The translations under genes were made by a program, and so were the position numbers. From Ramlibacter sp. (lineage in GTDB: Bacteria; Pseudomonadota; Gammaproteobacteria; Burkholderiales; Burkholderiaceae_C), in contig JAQZBU010000048.1 in the NCBI GenBank assembly GCA_029237735.1, positions 1-49,900 on the forward strand: DNA of 49,900 bases, in the 5' to 3' direction. Below, piece by piece: positions 8,852 to 16,915 of this stretch; positions within the stretch are counted from its first letter, which is position 1, and each line of letters begins with the position of its first letter. The notes under the pieces were generated by a model, which was not told the origin of the DNA, searched no databases, and saw nothing but the letters and a program-made list of their open reading frames with translations.

Positions 8852-11380
8852 CTATAGCACGATGTCCGCCGCTGTTAGTGTCTCGACACCCGTCAGCTGG
8901 ATCACGATCTCCGCTGTCGCGTCGGCATTGGTGCTGGCGTACAGCTTGTGCGTGTCGCTGTCGAATCGCACCTGACCGGTCGCGTTTCCTTCGTCGAAGG
9001 GCGCACCGTTTTCGTTGAACGTGAAGACCTGGTTGCCGCCTGCTACAACGTTCGCGTCGATCTTGGACAGGTCGATGCGGTCGACGCCGGAAACGAAGTC
9101 GACGATCACATCCCACGCGCTCGCGCTGCTCTCCGCGGTCGACGTGTACGTGAAGCGGTCCGCGCCGGCCCCGCCGGTCAGCGTGTCGGCGCCCAGGCCG
9201 CCGGTGATGATGTTGGCCGCGCCATTGCCCACGATCACGTTGTTCAGCGCGTTGCCGGTGGCGTTGATGCCGCCCGCGCCAACGTCGAGCGTGAGGTTCT
9301 CGACGTTGGCGGCCAGCGTGTACGTGCAGCTGGCGAGCACCTGGTCGGTGCCTTCATCAGCCAACTCGACGACCACGTCGTTCTTGTTGTCGACGATGTA
9401 GGTGTCGTTGCGCAGGCCGCCCGCCATGGTGTGGGTACCCGTCCTGGCGTCGATCGTGTCGTTGCCCACGCCCCCTACCAGGCTTTCGTTGGCGGTAGTG
9501 CCGGTGAGGCTCACGCCCGGCGACGCCAGCTCGATCTGGTTGCCACCCAGCGACCACAACTGGTCGGCCGTCCACGTGCCCGTGAGCTCGATCACCACGT
9601 CCGCGCCGGGCGTCGCATCGGTGCCGATGAAAAGCTTGGTCATGCCATTGGCTGCGCTGACCTGCACCTCGTTCAGCCCCACGCTCGTGCCGTTGCCCGC
9701 TGTCGGGTCCTCCGCGAAAGCCGCGCCTGCGACGACGATGCGATCGCCCGCGGTAAAGTCCATGATCCGGTCGATGCCGTTGCCTGACGAAGCGAATTCG
9801 AAGGTATCGGCTCCGCTGCCGCCGCGCAGGATATCCCCCTGACTGCCGCCTGCCAGCGTGTCATTGCCTGCGCCGCCATCGATCTCGACCCCTTGCGACG
9901 CACTGACGCGCAGCACGTTGTCTTCACTTCCACCGGTGAGCGTCGGATGACCGGCACGCAAGCCGTTGGCATCGTATCTCTGCGAATACACGCCGCTGCC
10001 GGGGCCGTCCTGGGCCTGAGACGTCCAGGTGACCACATAGCCGCCGTCGGCAAGCGCCGCCACCGCTGATTCATACTGGTTACCGCTCGTTGTGACGTTG
10101 ATCAGGGTTTCCGCCCCCTCCGCGCTGCCATCGGCCGCGTAGCGCTGGGCATAGATGCCGTGGGTGGTAACGACGTCTTGGTTGTTAGACGTCCAGGTGA
10201 CCACGTAGCCGCCGTCCACCAGTGCCGCCACCGCTGGATCAAATTGGGAGTTGACCATGGTGGTGTTGACGCGCGTTTCCACCCCAATCGGGATTGCGCT
10301 TCCGTCAGGCAAATATTCGCCAGCGTAGCGCTGGGAATAGACACCCCAACCGCTGCCATCCTGGAGGTGAGAGCTCCAGATGACGGCGTAGTCGCCGCCT
10401 GCCAGGCCTACCACCTTCGCGTCGGTTTGAGCGCCGGCCGTGGTGCTGTTGATGATCGTCTCTCCCCCCACCGCGCTGCCGTCGGCAGCGTACCGTTGGG
10501 CAATGACCCCCTCAGCGCTGCCGTCCTGACCGATAGACGACCAGGCGATCACGTAACCACCGTCGGCTAACACCGCCATCGTCGAGTTGTACTGTTCGCC
10601 GAGTATGGTGGTGTTGATGAGCTTCTCGCCATCGATTGGTGTACCGTCGCCCGCGTACCGCTGGGCATAGATGCCGTTTCCGCTGCCATCCTGATTCCCG
10701 GCTGACCAGGTCACCAGATAACCGCCGTCAGGTAGCCCTATCGCCCTGGCCCCGCTCTGAAAGTCGTCCGTGGTCGTGTTGATCCTTGTTTCACCGCCCA
10801 CCGCGGCCCCATCGGCCGCATAGCGCTGCAAATAGACCGATGTATCGTAAAGATAGGTATCGTCCTGTTGGTTCCAGAACGTCGTCCAAGACGTCCAGGT
10901 GACCACGTAACCGCCGTCGGCCAGCGCCGCAATCGCCGATCCATCCTGAGTATTGCCGGTGGTTGTGTTGACTTGCGTCTCCATCCCCACGGTAGTCCCA
11001 TCGGCTGCGTAACGCTGAGCGAAGATTCCACCGTCGCTGCCGTCCGCCGCCGTCCAGGTGACTACGTAGCCCCCATCTGCCAGCGTTGCGATTGCCGATG
11101 AAAACTGTGAGTCGAGCGTGGTGGTGTTGACGCGCGTCTCGTTTTCGCCAAGAAGGATCAGGGCGTCGCTGAACTGAACCTGCTCGACGAGGCTCAAGGT
11201 ATCCCGGCCCGCCGCGCTCGTCACTACCCAGCGTCCTTGCGAATTGATGCTGAAAGTGGCATCGGTGCTCGCCTGTGCGGCAAGAGATAGTGTGTCGACG
11301 CCATGGCGCCCGAAGACGGCGTCGTCACCGGCAGTTCCCTGCAACGTGTCGTTTAGATCGGTACCATAAATATTGGCCAT
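8852..11380 (-). CDS. Secreted repeat protein with RTX/serralysin-type C-terminus
   Basis: An 842-aa acidic protein without a Sec signal peptide. Residues 1-80 contain a short RTX-like start (GTDLNDTLQGTAGDD). Residues about 81-477 hold seven tandem copies of a roughly 53-residue unit whose core reads ALADGGYVVTWTS and ends YAQRYAADG. The last 350 residues carry calcium-binding nonapeptide-like blocks (GGAGNDTLAGG, GGLGADTLTGGAGAD) and a serralysin C-terminal-like ending (DVIVDFVSGVDRIDLS). These features are typical of proteins exported by type I (HlyB/HlyD/TolC) systems and folded by Ca2+ outside the cell. No type I exporter is in the window. ATG 11380 follows AGGAG at 8 bases. An adhesin or matrix role is inferred, not shown; no protease motif (HExxH) is visible. 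Confidence 0.85.
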   Translation of the reverse strand: MANIYGTDLNDTLQGTAGDDAVFGRHGVDTLSLAAQASTDATFSINSQGRWVVTSAAGRDTLSLVEQVQFSDALILLGENETRVNTTTLDSQFSSAIATLADGGYVVTWTAADGSDGGIFAQRYAADGTTVGMETQVNTTTGNTQDGSAIAALADGGYVVTWTSWTTFWNQQDDTYLYDTSVYLQRYAADGAAVGGETRINTTTDDFQSGARAIGLPDGGYLVTWSAGNQDGSGNGIYAQRYAGDGTPIDGEKLINTTILGEQYNSTMAVLADGGYVIAWSSIGQDGSAEGVIAQRYAADGSAVGGETIINSTTAGAQTDAKVVGLAGGDYAVIWSSHLQDGSGWGVYSQRYAGEYLPDGSAIPIGVETRVNTTMVNSQFDPAVAALVDGGYVVTWTSNNQDVVTTHGIYAQRYAADGSAEGAETLINVTTSGNQYESAVAALADGGYVVTWTSQAQDGPGSGVYSQRYDANGLRAGHPTLTGGSEDNVLRVSASQGVEIDGGAGNDTLAGGSQGDILRGGSGADTFEFASSGNGIDRIMDFTAGDRIVVAGAAFAEDPTAGNGTSVGLNEVQVSAANGMTKLFIGTDATPGADVVIELTGTWTADQLWSLGGNQIELASPGVSLTGTTANESLVGGVGNDTIDARTGTHTMAGGLRNDTYIVDNKNDVVVELADEGTDQVLASCTYTLAANVENLTLDVGAGGINATGNALNNVIVGNGAANIITGGLGADTLTGGAGADRFTYTSTAESSASAWDVIVDFVSGVDRIDLSKIDANVVAGGNQVFTFNENGAPFDEGNATGQVRFDSDTHKLYASTNADATAEIVIQLTGVETLTAADIVL
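9950..11140 (-). repeat. Seven tandem ~53-codon repeats inside the RTX gene
   Basis: The repeats begin with ET(R/L/Q)(V/I)NTTT, pass through ADGGYVVTWTS..QDGSG and close with QRYAADG..VGG. Copies 2 and 5 contain insertions of about 6-10 residues. The DNA copies are diverged, so the array is old rather than a fresh expansion. Confidence 0.85.
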
Positions 11381-11539
11381 GAGAAGCTCCTGTGGGGTTG
11401 AGGCAACTCATCCTGGTCCGAGGCGTGGGCACCGGCTATCGGCCAGACGGCCTAGGACCCGGTATTTAGAGAGCGATTTCCGCCGCAATCGGTGCCACGA
11501 CACCTCTGAGCCGCAGTGACACGCATGGGCCAAAGGGTT

Positions 11540-13759
11540 CTAGGCCATACGAACGGCTACGTCTCGATCTTCGTTGTCAGCTGCACCACGCGCTGAAGCG
11601 GCTGCCGCGCCCTTAAGCCGAGTTGCGCATCGGCGGCGCGATGGGTTTGGTGGCCGGCTTCGCGGCACCGGGCGTGAATTTCCAGCCCGCGGGCGGTCCG
11701 CCTTCGAGCTTCGTGCGCATCTGCGGCGTGGCGCAGGCGGCGGCATAGGCGATTCACCGCCCGATTCGGGCAGGCCGGTGAACATCAGCGTCGTCTTCTG
11801 CGTGTGGAAACTGAAATGCTGCAGGAAGAAGTTGCGCGAGAACTCATCACCCACCAGCTTGCCGATCTCGGCGAGCGCCTGATCCTCGGTGGCCCAGCTC
11901 TGGCCTGTCGGCAGCCGCGTGCTGAGGTAGACCTCTTCGCCGGTGGCGACGTCGATCGCCTTGAGTGTCCACGAGGTCAAGGCCGTCTTGGTGATCGTCA
12001 GGCCCGAGGCGGGAAGTTTCGTGGAGAGCTGCTTGACTTTCACTTCACTGCGGATGGCAAAGTCGGCTTGCTGCGCGTTGGCCGCGGCGGGGTTGTCACC
12101 TTCACCGGACCACACGCGAAAGCCGAACGACTTGATGCGGTCCTTGACGACGTTCTCGGCAAGGTGCGAGCGTTCACGCCCCATCGCTGCGCCCTCCGCA
12201 TTGCCGATATCGATGCGGATGGAGATACGCGGATCTCCCTTGTTGCGGATGAACTCAACGCGCTCCTCGCGCGAGAGCTGATTGAGTGATTTCTGCACAT
12301 CGCGCATGCTTACCACCGCGCGTGTCTGCATCTCGACCAGGCCATCCTTACCGGCACTGGCTGCGCCCTCTTGCAACACCGAGCGGATGAAGGCGCCTGA
12401 GTTGGACAGCAGTTTGGCTTGCAAGAGGCCGTAGTTGCCCTCGAGGGATTTCTTGTCCACGTAGAGCGCAATCGCCTTCTCGACGAGCTGCCTCTTGGCG
12501 TCGTTGCGCACCTCCAGCTGGGCAGCGGCCATGTCGCCCTTGAAACGCGCGTCTTGCGGGTCGACGAGGCCCAGCGCGCTGATGACGAGCGTGCCCGCTT
12601 CAGTGGCGTGTGCAGGGGCTGGTGCGGCGGCGAGCGGAACGGCCACGGGTGCCGTGGCGGGTGCCGCGAGTGTCGTGTTGCCTTGCGCAATGGGGGCAGG
12701 GGCCTGCCGGCTGGGCGCCAGGAGCAGGTAGCCACCCGCCACAAGCGCAACCGCCGCAGCGGCGCCGGCTACCCACAACCCCGCGGAACGCGATCGAGCG
12801 GGTGCGGACATCGCGGGCATCGCCACCGGTGCGGCATGCTGCACCGCTGGCCGCGTGCTCTCATTGGCGCCCGAGACAGCCGCCTGCAGCGCCTGCGCGA
12901 ATTCGCGCCCAGTCTGGAAGCGCTGCGCCGGCTGCTTTGCAAGCGCCTTCTTCACCACGGCGTCGAGCGCCGGGTCGAGCGCGAGGTTCAATTCGGAGGG
13001 CGGCACCGGCTCCTCGCGCAGCACCTTGTACATCACGGTGGTCGTCGATTCGCCCGTGAACGGCTTTTCGCCGGTGAGCATCTGGTACAGGATCACGCCG
13101 CAAGAGAACAAATCGCTGCGGCCGTCGACGGTGTGGCCCATGAACTGCTCGGGCGACATGTAGGAGGGCGTGCCCAACACGGTGCCGGTCTGCGTCAGTT
13201 CGGATTTCTCGACGCGGGCGATGCCGAAATCGGCCACCTTCACTTTTCCGCTCTCGAGCAGGATCAGGTTGGCGGGCTTCATGTCCCGGTGCACCACGCC
13301 CTGACTGTGCGCATGGTCGAGCGCGTCAAGCATCTCGCTCATGATGCGGACGACTTCCGTCATGGTGAAGCGCTCGTTGCGCTCAAAGTAGTCGCGCAGC
13401 TCGCGGCCCTTGACGAACTCCATCGCGATGAAGGCCACGCGTTGCGAGGACTGCGATGACTGCGACTGCGTCTGCGACGGCGCCATCATGGTCGCATCTT
13501 CGTCGCTGACATCGTGCGCGACGTCCTCGCCGTACTCATAGATGGCGACGATCCCCGGGTGGTTCAGCCTGCCCGCGGCCTGCGCCTCGCGCTTGAAGCG
13601 CGCCATGACACCAACGAATTCCTCGCCGGTGAGCTGCGAGGGCAGGATGGTCTTGATGGCGACGGTGCGCTCGATGACAGGGTCGAACCCTTCGTACACG
13701 ATGCCCATCGCCCCCTTGCCCAAGGTGCGGCGGATCTGGTATTTGCCCAGCTTGTTCAT
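11540..13759 (-). CDS. Membrane Ser/Thr protein kinase with large extracytoplasmic domain (3' frameshift likely)
   Basis: Residues 1-295 form a complete Hanks-type kinase: glycine loop GKGAMGIVYEG (14-24), lysine K36, catalytic HRDMKPAN (157-164), DFG (177-179), activation segment TQTGTVLGTPSYMSPEQ. A Ser/Gln-rich insert (SQTQSQSSQSSQ, 95-106) interrupts the N-lobe. One membrane helix (327-347) follows, then an Ala/Pro linker and an outer part with two domains (about 412-490, with a LEVRNDAKRQLVEKAI helix reminiscent of FlgT N-domains, and about 510-650). It lies 15 bp after the CsgG-like gene in the same operon. The last 70 residues of the open frame look out of frame: shifting by one base near 11750 gives AACATPQMRTKLEGGPPAGW and ends at TAA 11613. 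That is probably the native C-terminus. Kinase identity is certain; target unknown. Confidence 0.92.
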   Translation of the reverse strand: MNKLGKYQIRRTLGKGAMGIVYEGFDPVIERTVAIKTILPSQLTGEEFVGVMARFKREAQAAGRLNHPGIVAIYEYGEDVAHDVSDEDATMMAPSQTQSQSSQSSQRVAFIAMEFVKGRELRDYFERNERFTMTEVVRIMSEMLDALDHAHSQGVVHRDMKPANLILLESGKVKVADFGIARVEKSELTQTGTVLGTPSYMSPEQFMGHTVDGRSDLFSCGVILYQMLTGEKPFTGESTTTVMYKVLREEPVPPSELNLALDPALDAVVKKALAKQPAQRFQTGREFAQALQAAVSGANESTRPAVQHAAPVAMPAMSAPARSRSAGLWVAGAAAAVALVAGGYLLLAPSRQAPAPIAQGNTTLAAPATAPVAVPLAAAPAPAHATEAGTLVISALGLVDPQDARFKGDMAAAQLEVRNDAKRQLVEKAIALYVDKKSLEGNYGLLQAKLLSNSGAFIRSVLQEGAASAGKDGLVEMQTRAVVSMRDVQKSLNQLSREERVEFIRNKGDPRISIRIDIGNAEGAAMGRERSHLAENVVKDRIKSFGFRVWSGEGDNPAAANAQQADFAIRSEVKVKQLSTKLPASGLTITKTALTSWTLKAIDVATGEEVYLSTRLPTGQSWATEDQALAEIGKLVGDEFSRNFFLQHFSFHTQKTTLMFTGLPESGGESPMPPPAPRRRCARSSKADRPRAGNSRPVPRSRPPNPSRRRCATRLKGAAAASARGAADNEDRDVAVRMA

Positions 13760-13774
13760 GCGGCAGGCCGGGGG

Positions 13775-14575
13775 CTACTTGTATTTTGAGTCGATGTCCC
13801 AGACGGCGGTTTGCACCAGGCGCTGCACCATCGTGTCCAGCCCGACGCCGCCCTTCGCGCCTTGCGACACGCCCATCACGCTGGTGGCCTGGGCGCCGAC
13901 TTCCATCTTGAGTTCCTTGTAGCCTTGCGCCACCTGCTCGGTGGTGTTGGCGTCCATGATCTTGTAGCGCATGCCGATCAGCCACACCCCGGTGGTCTCC
14001 TGGGTCTGCACGGAGCCCGTGACGTGACCGGCCGCGTAGCCGGCGGTGTTGCCGGCCAGCATTCCCATCAGGCCGCCGATGGCGCGGCCGTCGAAGCCCT
14101 TCTTGTTTTCGGCGATTTGTTCGGCCTTGAGGATGTCGAACTTCACGACCCACTGCGTGGTCTTGAGCTTGCCCATCTGCATGGTCTTGCGTGCTGCCTG
14201 CTGGTCGCCCAGGTTGTAGGCGAGCGAGACTTCATTGAGCAGGGGCCCGAGGTTGGAGCGCTCCAACACCGGGAAGTTGGCCTGCGACAGCTCCAGCTCG
14301 CCGAAATCGGCGATGTTGTTCGGGCCGAATTTCTGCATGAAGCTCGCGTTGTTGCTCTTCACCTCGCCGGGGATCACCACCAGCGCGGGGCCGCGCTTGC
14401 CCTTGTTGACGTAATCCACTTCCTTGTAGGCCGCCGCGTCGGCCGCGGCGTTGGCTTGCTGCGACGTGGAACTGCCGGCGTTGGGGGATGGGTTGCCGAA
14501 AGTCGGCTGTGCCAGCGCCTGCCCGCCGGCGAAGCACAAAGCGGCCGCTACGCAAAAGTGACTCTTGTTCAACAT
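13775..14575 (-). CDS. CsgG-like exported protein
   Basis: A 266-aa protein with a Sec signal peptide (MLNKSHFCVAAALCFAGGQALAQ, cleavage near residue 23). The body resembles the CsgG/HfaB family: an N-terminal alpha/beta region (ALVVIPGEVKS, FGELELSQANFPVLERSNL), then a glycine/alanine-rich stretch (GGLMGMLAGNTAGYAAGH, about 170-187) and a C-terminal conserved region (GVWLIGMRYKIMDANTTEQV). CsgG forms the outer-membrane curli pore, but this protein lacks the lipoprotein cysteine, so pore formation is uncertain. It has a good ribosome site (GAGGAGATCC) and sits between a 225-aa exported protein and the kinase. No csgA/B/E/F genes are near. Confidence 0.7.
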   Translation of the reverse strand: MLNKSHFCVAAALCFAGGQALAQPTFGNPSPNAGSSTSQQANAAADAAAYKEVDYVNKGKRGPALVVIPGEVKSNNASFMQKFGPNNIADFGELELSQANFPVLERSNLGPLLNEVSLAYNLGDQQAARKTMQMGKLKTTQWVVKFDILKAEQIAENKKGFDGRAIGGLMGMLAGNTAGYAAGHVTGSVQTQETTGVWLIGMRYKIMDANTTEQVAQGYKELKMEVGAQATSVMGVSQGAKGGVGLDTMVQRLVQTAVWDIDSKYK

Positions 14576-14610
14576 GGATCTCCTCGGGTAACAACGGATT
14601 CAGGACGCGA

Positions 14611-15288
14611 TCATTTCTTCGGGGCATTGCGGCAATAGTCGCTGTACAGCCTGGCGACGACCTCGTCGGCGCGCTCCTCGATCAAGGTGAGCGCCATGCC
14701 GGAGACGTCGCTGCCCGCGTAGCTTGCGTTGCTCGCGGCGGCGGTGGAAACGGGTCTGCCGGCGGCGTCGGAGAGGGTGAAGTTCATGTTCACGCTCACC
14801 TGGTTCACGTTCACGATCGCGTTGCGCGCAGCCTGGCTGGCGATCACGCCGCGCAGCACGTATTGCGCCGCCATGCGTTTCGATGCGCTCAAAGCGCGGT
14901 CCGGATCGTTCTTGAAATAGGCGTCGATCTCTTCTTGCGCGATCTGTTTGCGGATTTGTTCGGCGGAGTAGGTCTTCAGGCCCAGGGCCTGCAGCCGGGA
15001 GTTGATGGCTTCGACATGGCGGCCGAAGCTGCCTTGGCTGGCGGTGACGAAGCCATTTTTCTCCTCGCCGATCAGGACCATGATCTTGCGGTTCCTGATT
15101 CGGTCCCGGCAGTGCGTGGCCAATTGCGCGGAGGTGGCTGCCTGGCGCTGCGCATCGGCGTGCGCATCGGCTGCTGCGCCAGGCGGGGGATTGGAGAATT
15201 TGAACCCCTGAGCATGCGCGGAAACCGCGGCGAACCAACAGGCGAGCAAAATGGCCGATGATGTGCGCATCGCGGATGTGAAGCTCAT
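14611..15288 (-). CDS. Exported protein of unknown function, resembling the kinase's outer domain
   Basis: A 225-aa protein with a signal peptide ending near SAHAQG (about residue 27). The rest has the order strand (KIMVLIGEEK) - helix (HVEAINSRLQALGLKTYSAEQI) - strand (AAQYVLRGVIA) - strands (VNMNFTLSDAAGRPVSTAA) - C-terminal helix (ERADEVVARLYSDYC). The same order is seen in residues 510-650 of the kinase two genes downstream. I do not recognise a named family; it may be related to FlgT/TolB-N-like periplasmic domains. It is first in the three-gene operon; 35 bp separate it from the CsgG-like gene. The start at 15288 or an in-frame ATG at 15270 both keep the signal peptide. Only 21 bp separate it from the divergent SDR gene. 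Confidence 0.65.
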   Translation of the reverse strand: MSFTSAMRTSSAILLACWFAAVSAHAQGFKFSNPPPGAAADAHADAQRQAATSAQLATHCRDRIRNRKIMVLIGEEKNGFVTASQGSFGRHVEAINSRLQALGLKTYSAEQIRKQIAQEEIDAYFKNDPDRALSASKRMAAQYVLRGVIASQAARNAIVNVNQVSVNMNFTLSDAAGRPVSTAAASNASYAGSDVSGMALTLIEERADEVVARLYSDYCRNAPKK

Positions 15289-15309
15289 CTATAAGAAAGG
15301 CTGATTATT

Positions 15310-15971
15310 ATGGATTTGGGTATTGCGGGCAAATGGGGTTGCGGCCCGCCGACACAGCCGTGCAGCATGTCGCAGTTGACATCACCACGGAGGAAGGTCG
15401 GGCGAAAGTGTTCGAGAAACGCGGCGAGTACGACATCGTCGTCACCAACGCGGGCGGACCGCCCACTGGCGACTTTCGTGAATGGGACCGGGAGGCCTGG
15501 ATCAAGGCCGTCGATGCGAACATGCTCACGCCCATCGAGTTGATCAAGGCGACGGTCGATGGCATGGCCGCGCGCGGCTTTGGCCGCATCGTCAACATCA
15601 CGTCGAGCGCGGTCAAGGCGCCCATCGATATCCTGGGCCTGTCCAATGGCGCGCGCAGCGGCCTGACCGGCTTCGTCGCAGGGGTGGCGCGTACGGCGAA
15701 GCTTGCCGGCGCCAACGTCACCATCAACAACCTGTTGCCGGGTGCCTTCGACACGGATCGGCTCAAGGCCACCATGTCAGGTGCCGCCAAGAAGACGGGC
15801 CAGCCGATCGAGACCGTGATGGAGGCGCGCAAGGCGACAGTGCCCGCGCGTCGCTTCGGAAACCCCGATGAGTTCGGCGCCACCTGTGCGTTCCTGTGCA
15901 GCCAGCACGCCGGCTACATCACCGGGCAGAACGTGCTGATCGACGGCGGGGCATTCCCCGGAACGTTCTGA
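15310..15971 (+). pseudogene. SDR-family oxidoreductase with N-terminal deletion and frameshift
   Basis: The gene begins MDLGIAGKWG from ATG 15310, a normal start for a group of about 260-aa short-chain dehydrogenases, but at about 15335 the matching frame jumps to LRPADTAVQHVAVDITTEEG. Roughly 40 codons are missing, including the TGxxxGxG NAD(P)-binding loop. The remainder (NAGGPPTGDF, NITSSAVKAPI, LIDGGAFPGTF ending) is intact to the TGA at 15971. The usual YxxxK pair is replaced by LSNGAR, as in a divergent SDR subgroup. A 212-aa product from ATG 15333 would lack cofactor binding. Whether this is a true pseudogene or an assembly loss cannot be told here. Confidence 0.75.
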
Positions 15972-16897
15972 GCCAGGCCGACATCCTCGCCCTGGGCGAG
16001 CCCATGATCGAGTTCAACCAGACGGGCGAGGGCGGGGGCCGCATGTACCTGCAGGGGTTCGGCGGCGATACGTCCAACTTCGCCATCGCCGCCGTCCGGC
16101 AGGGTGCGACGGCCGGCTACGTGTCGGCCCTGGGCGACGACGCGCACGGCCGCATGCTGCGCGACCTGTGGGACCGGGAGGGTGTCGACCATTCGGCAGT
16201 GGCCACGGATGCCGATGCGTACACCGCGATCTACTTCGTGACGCATGACCCTTCCGGGCACCAGTTCAGCTTCATGCGCGCGGGCTCGGCGGCAAGCCGG
16301 ATGAAGCCGTCGGGCCTGCCGAAGGGGCGCATCGAATCGGCGAAGGTGCTGCACCTCTCCGGTATCAGCCTGGCCATTTCATCGGCGGCCTGCGACACCG
16401 CCTACGCCGCGATCGCCATGGCCCGCGCTGCCGGCGTCCAGGTCTCCTTCGACACCAACCTGCGCCGCAAGCTCTGGCCCATCGACCGCGCGCGCGCCGT
16501 CATGACGGACGTGATGCGCCGCTGCGACATCTGCCTGCCCAGTCTCGACGACGTCGCCGCCATCACCGGCCTCAGCGATCCCGATGCACTGGTCGATCAT
16601 TGCCTTTCGTTGGGCGCGAAGATCGTGGCCCTTAAGCTCGGTGAACGTGGCGCCATGGTGGCGGATGCAAACCAGCGGCATCGCCTCGGCCCGCATCGGT
16701 GCACGCCGGTCGACGCCACAGGTGCGGGAGACACCTTCGGCGGAGCCTTCGTCGCACGGCTGGTCGCCGGTGATGACCTGCTGGCTGCCGGCCGCTACGC
16801 GGTGGTGGCGGCGGCGCTGTCCACCGAAGGTTATGGCGCGGTAGATCCCATACCCAATGCGCAGCGGGTCAGGGCGGCGCTCGCCTCGGCAGGGTAG
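15968..16897 (+). CDS. PfkB-family carbohydrate kinase, 2-keto-3-deoxygluconate kinase-like
   Basis: A ribokinase-fold sugar kinase of about 309 aa. Visible motifs: DILALGEPMIEFNQ (first strand), GGDTSNFAIAAVRQGA (sugar site), VSFDTNLRRKLW, and the catalytic DATGAGDTFGGAF near the C-terminus. The resemblance is to KdgK, which phosphorylates 2-keto-3-deoxygluconate. The start is unclear: no ATG, GTG or TTG lies between the SDR stop and the first conserved residues. CTG 15968 overlaps that stop (CTGA) and gives the expected length; GTG 15896 would add 24 residues that look like shadow coding of the SDR. Coupling to an SDR gene fits a sugar-acid pathway. Confidence 0.8.
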   Translation: MSQADILALGEPMIEFNQTGEGGGRMYLQGFGGDTSNFAIAAVRQGATAGYVSALGDDAHGRMLRDLWDREGVDHSAVATDADAYTAIYFVTHDPSGHQFSFMRAGSAASRMKPSGLPKGRIESAKVLHLSGISLAISSAACDTAYAAIAMARAAGVQVSFDTNLRRKLWPIDRARAVMTDVMRRCDICLPSLDDVAAITGLSDPDALVDHCLSLGAKIVALKLGERGAMVADANQRHRLGPHRCTPVDATGAGDTFGGAFVARLVAGDDLLAAGRYAVVAAALSTEGYGAVDPIPNAQRVRAALASAG

Positions 16898-16915
16898 AGA
16901 TCGTCCGTTTCCGGA

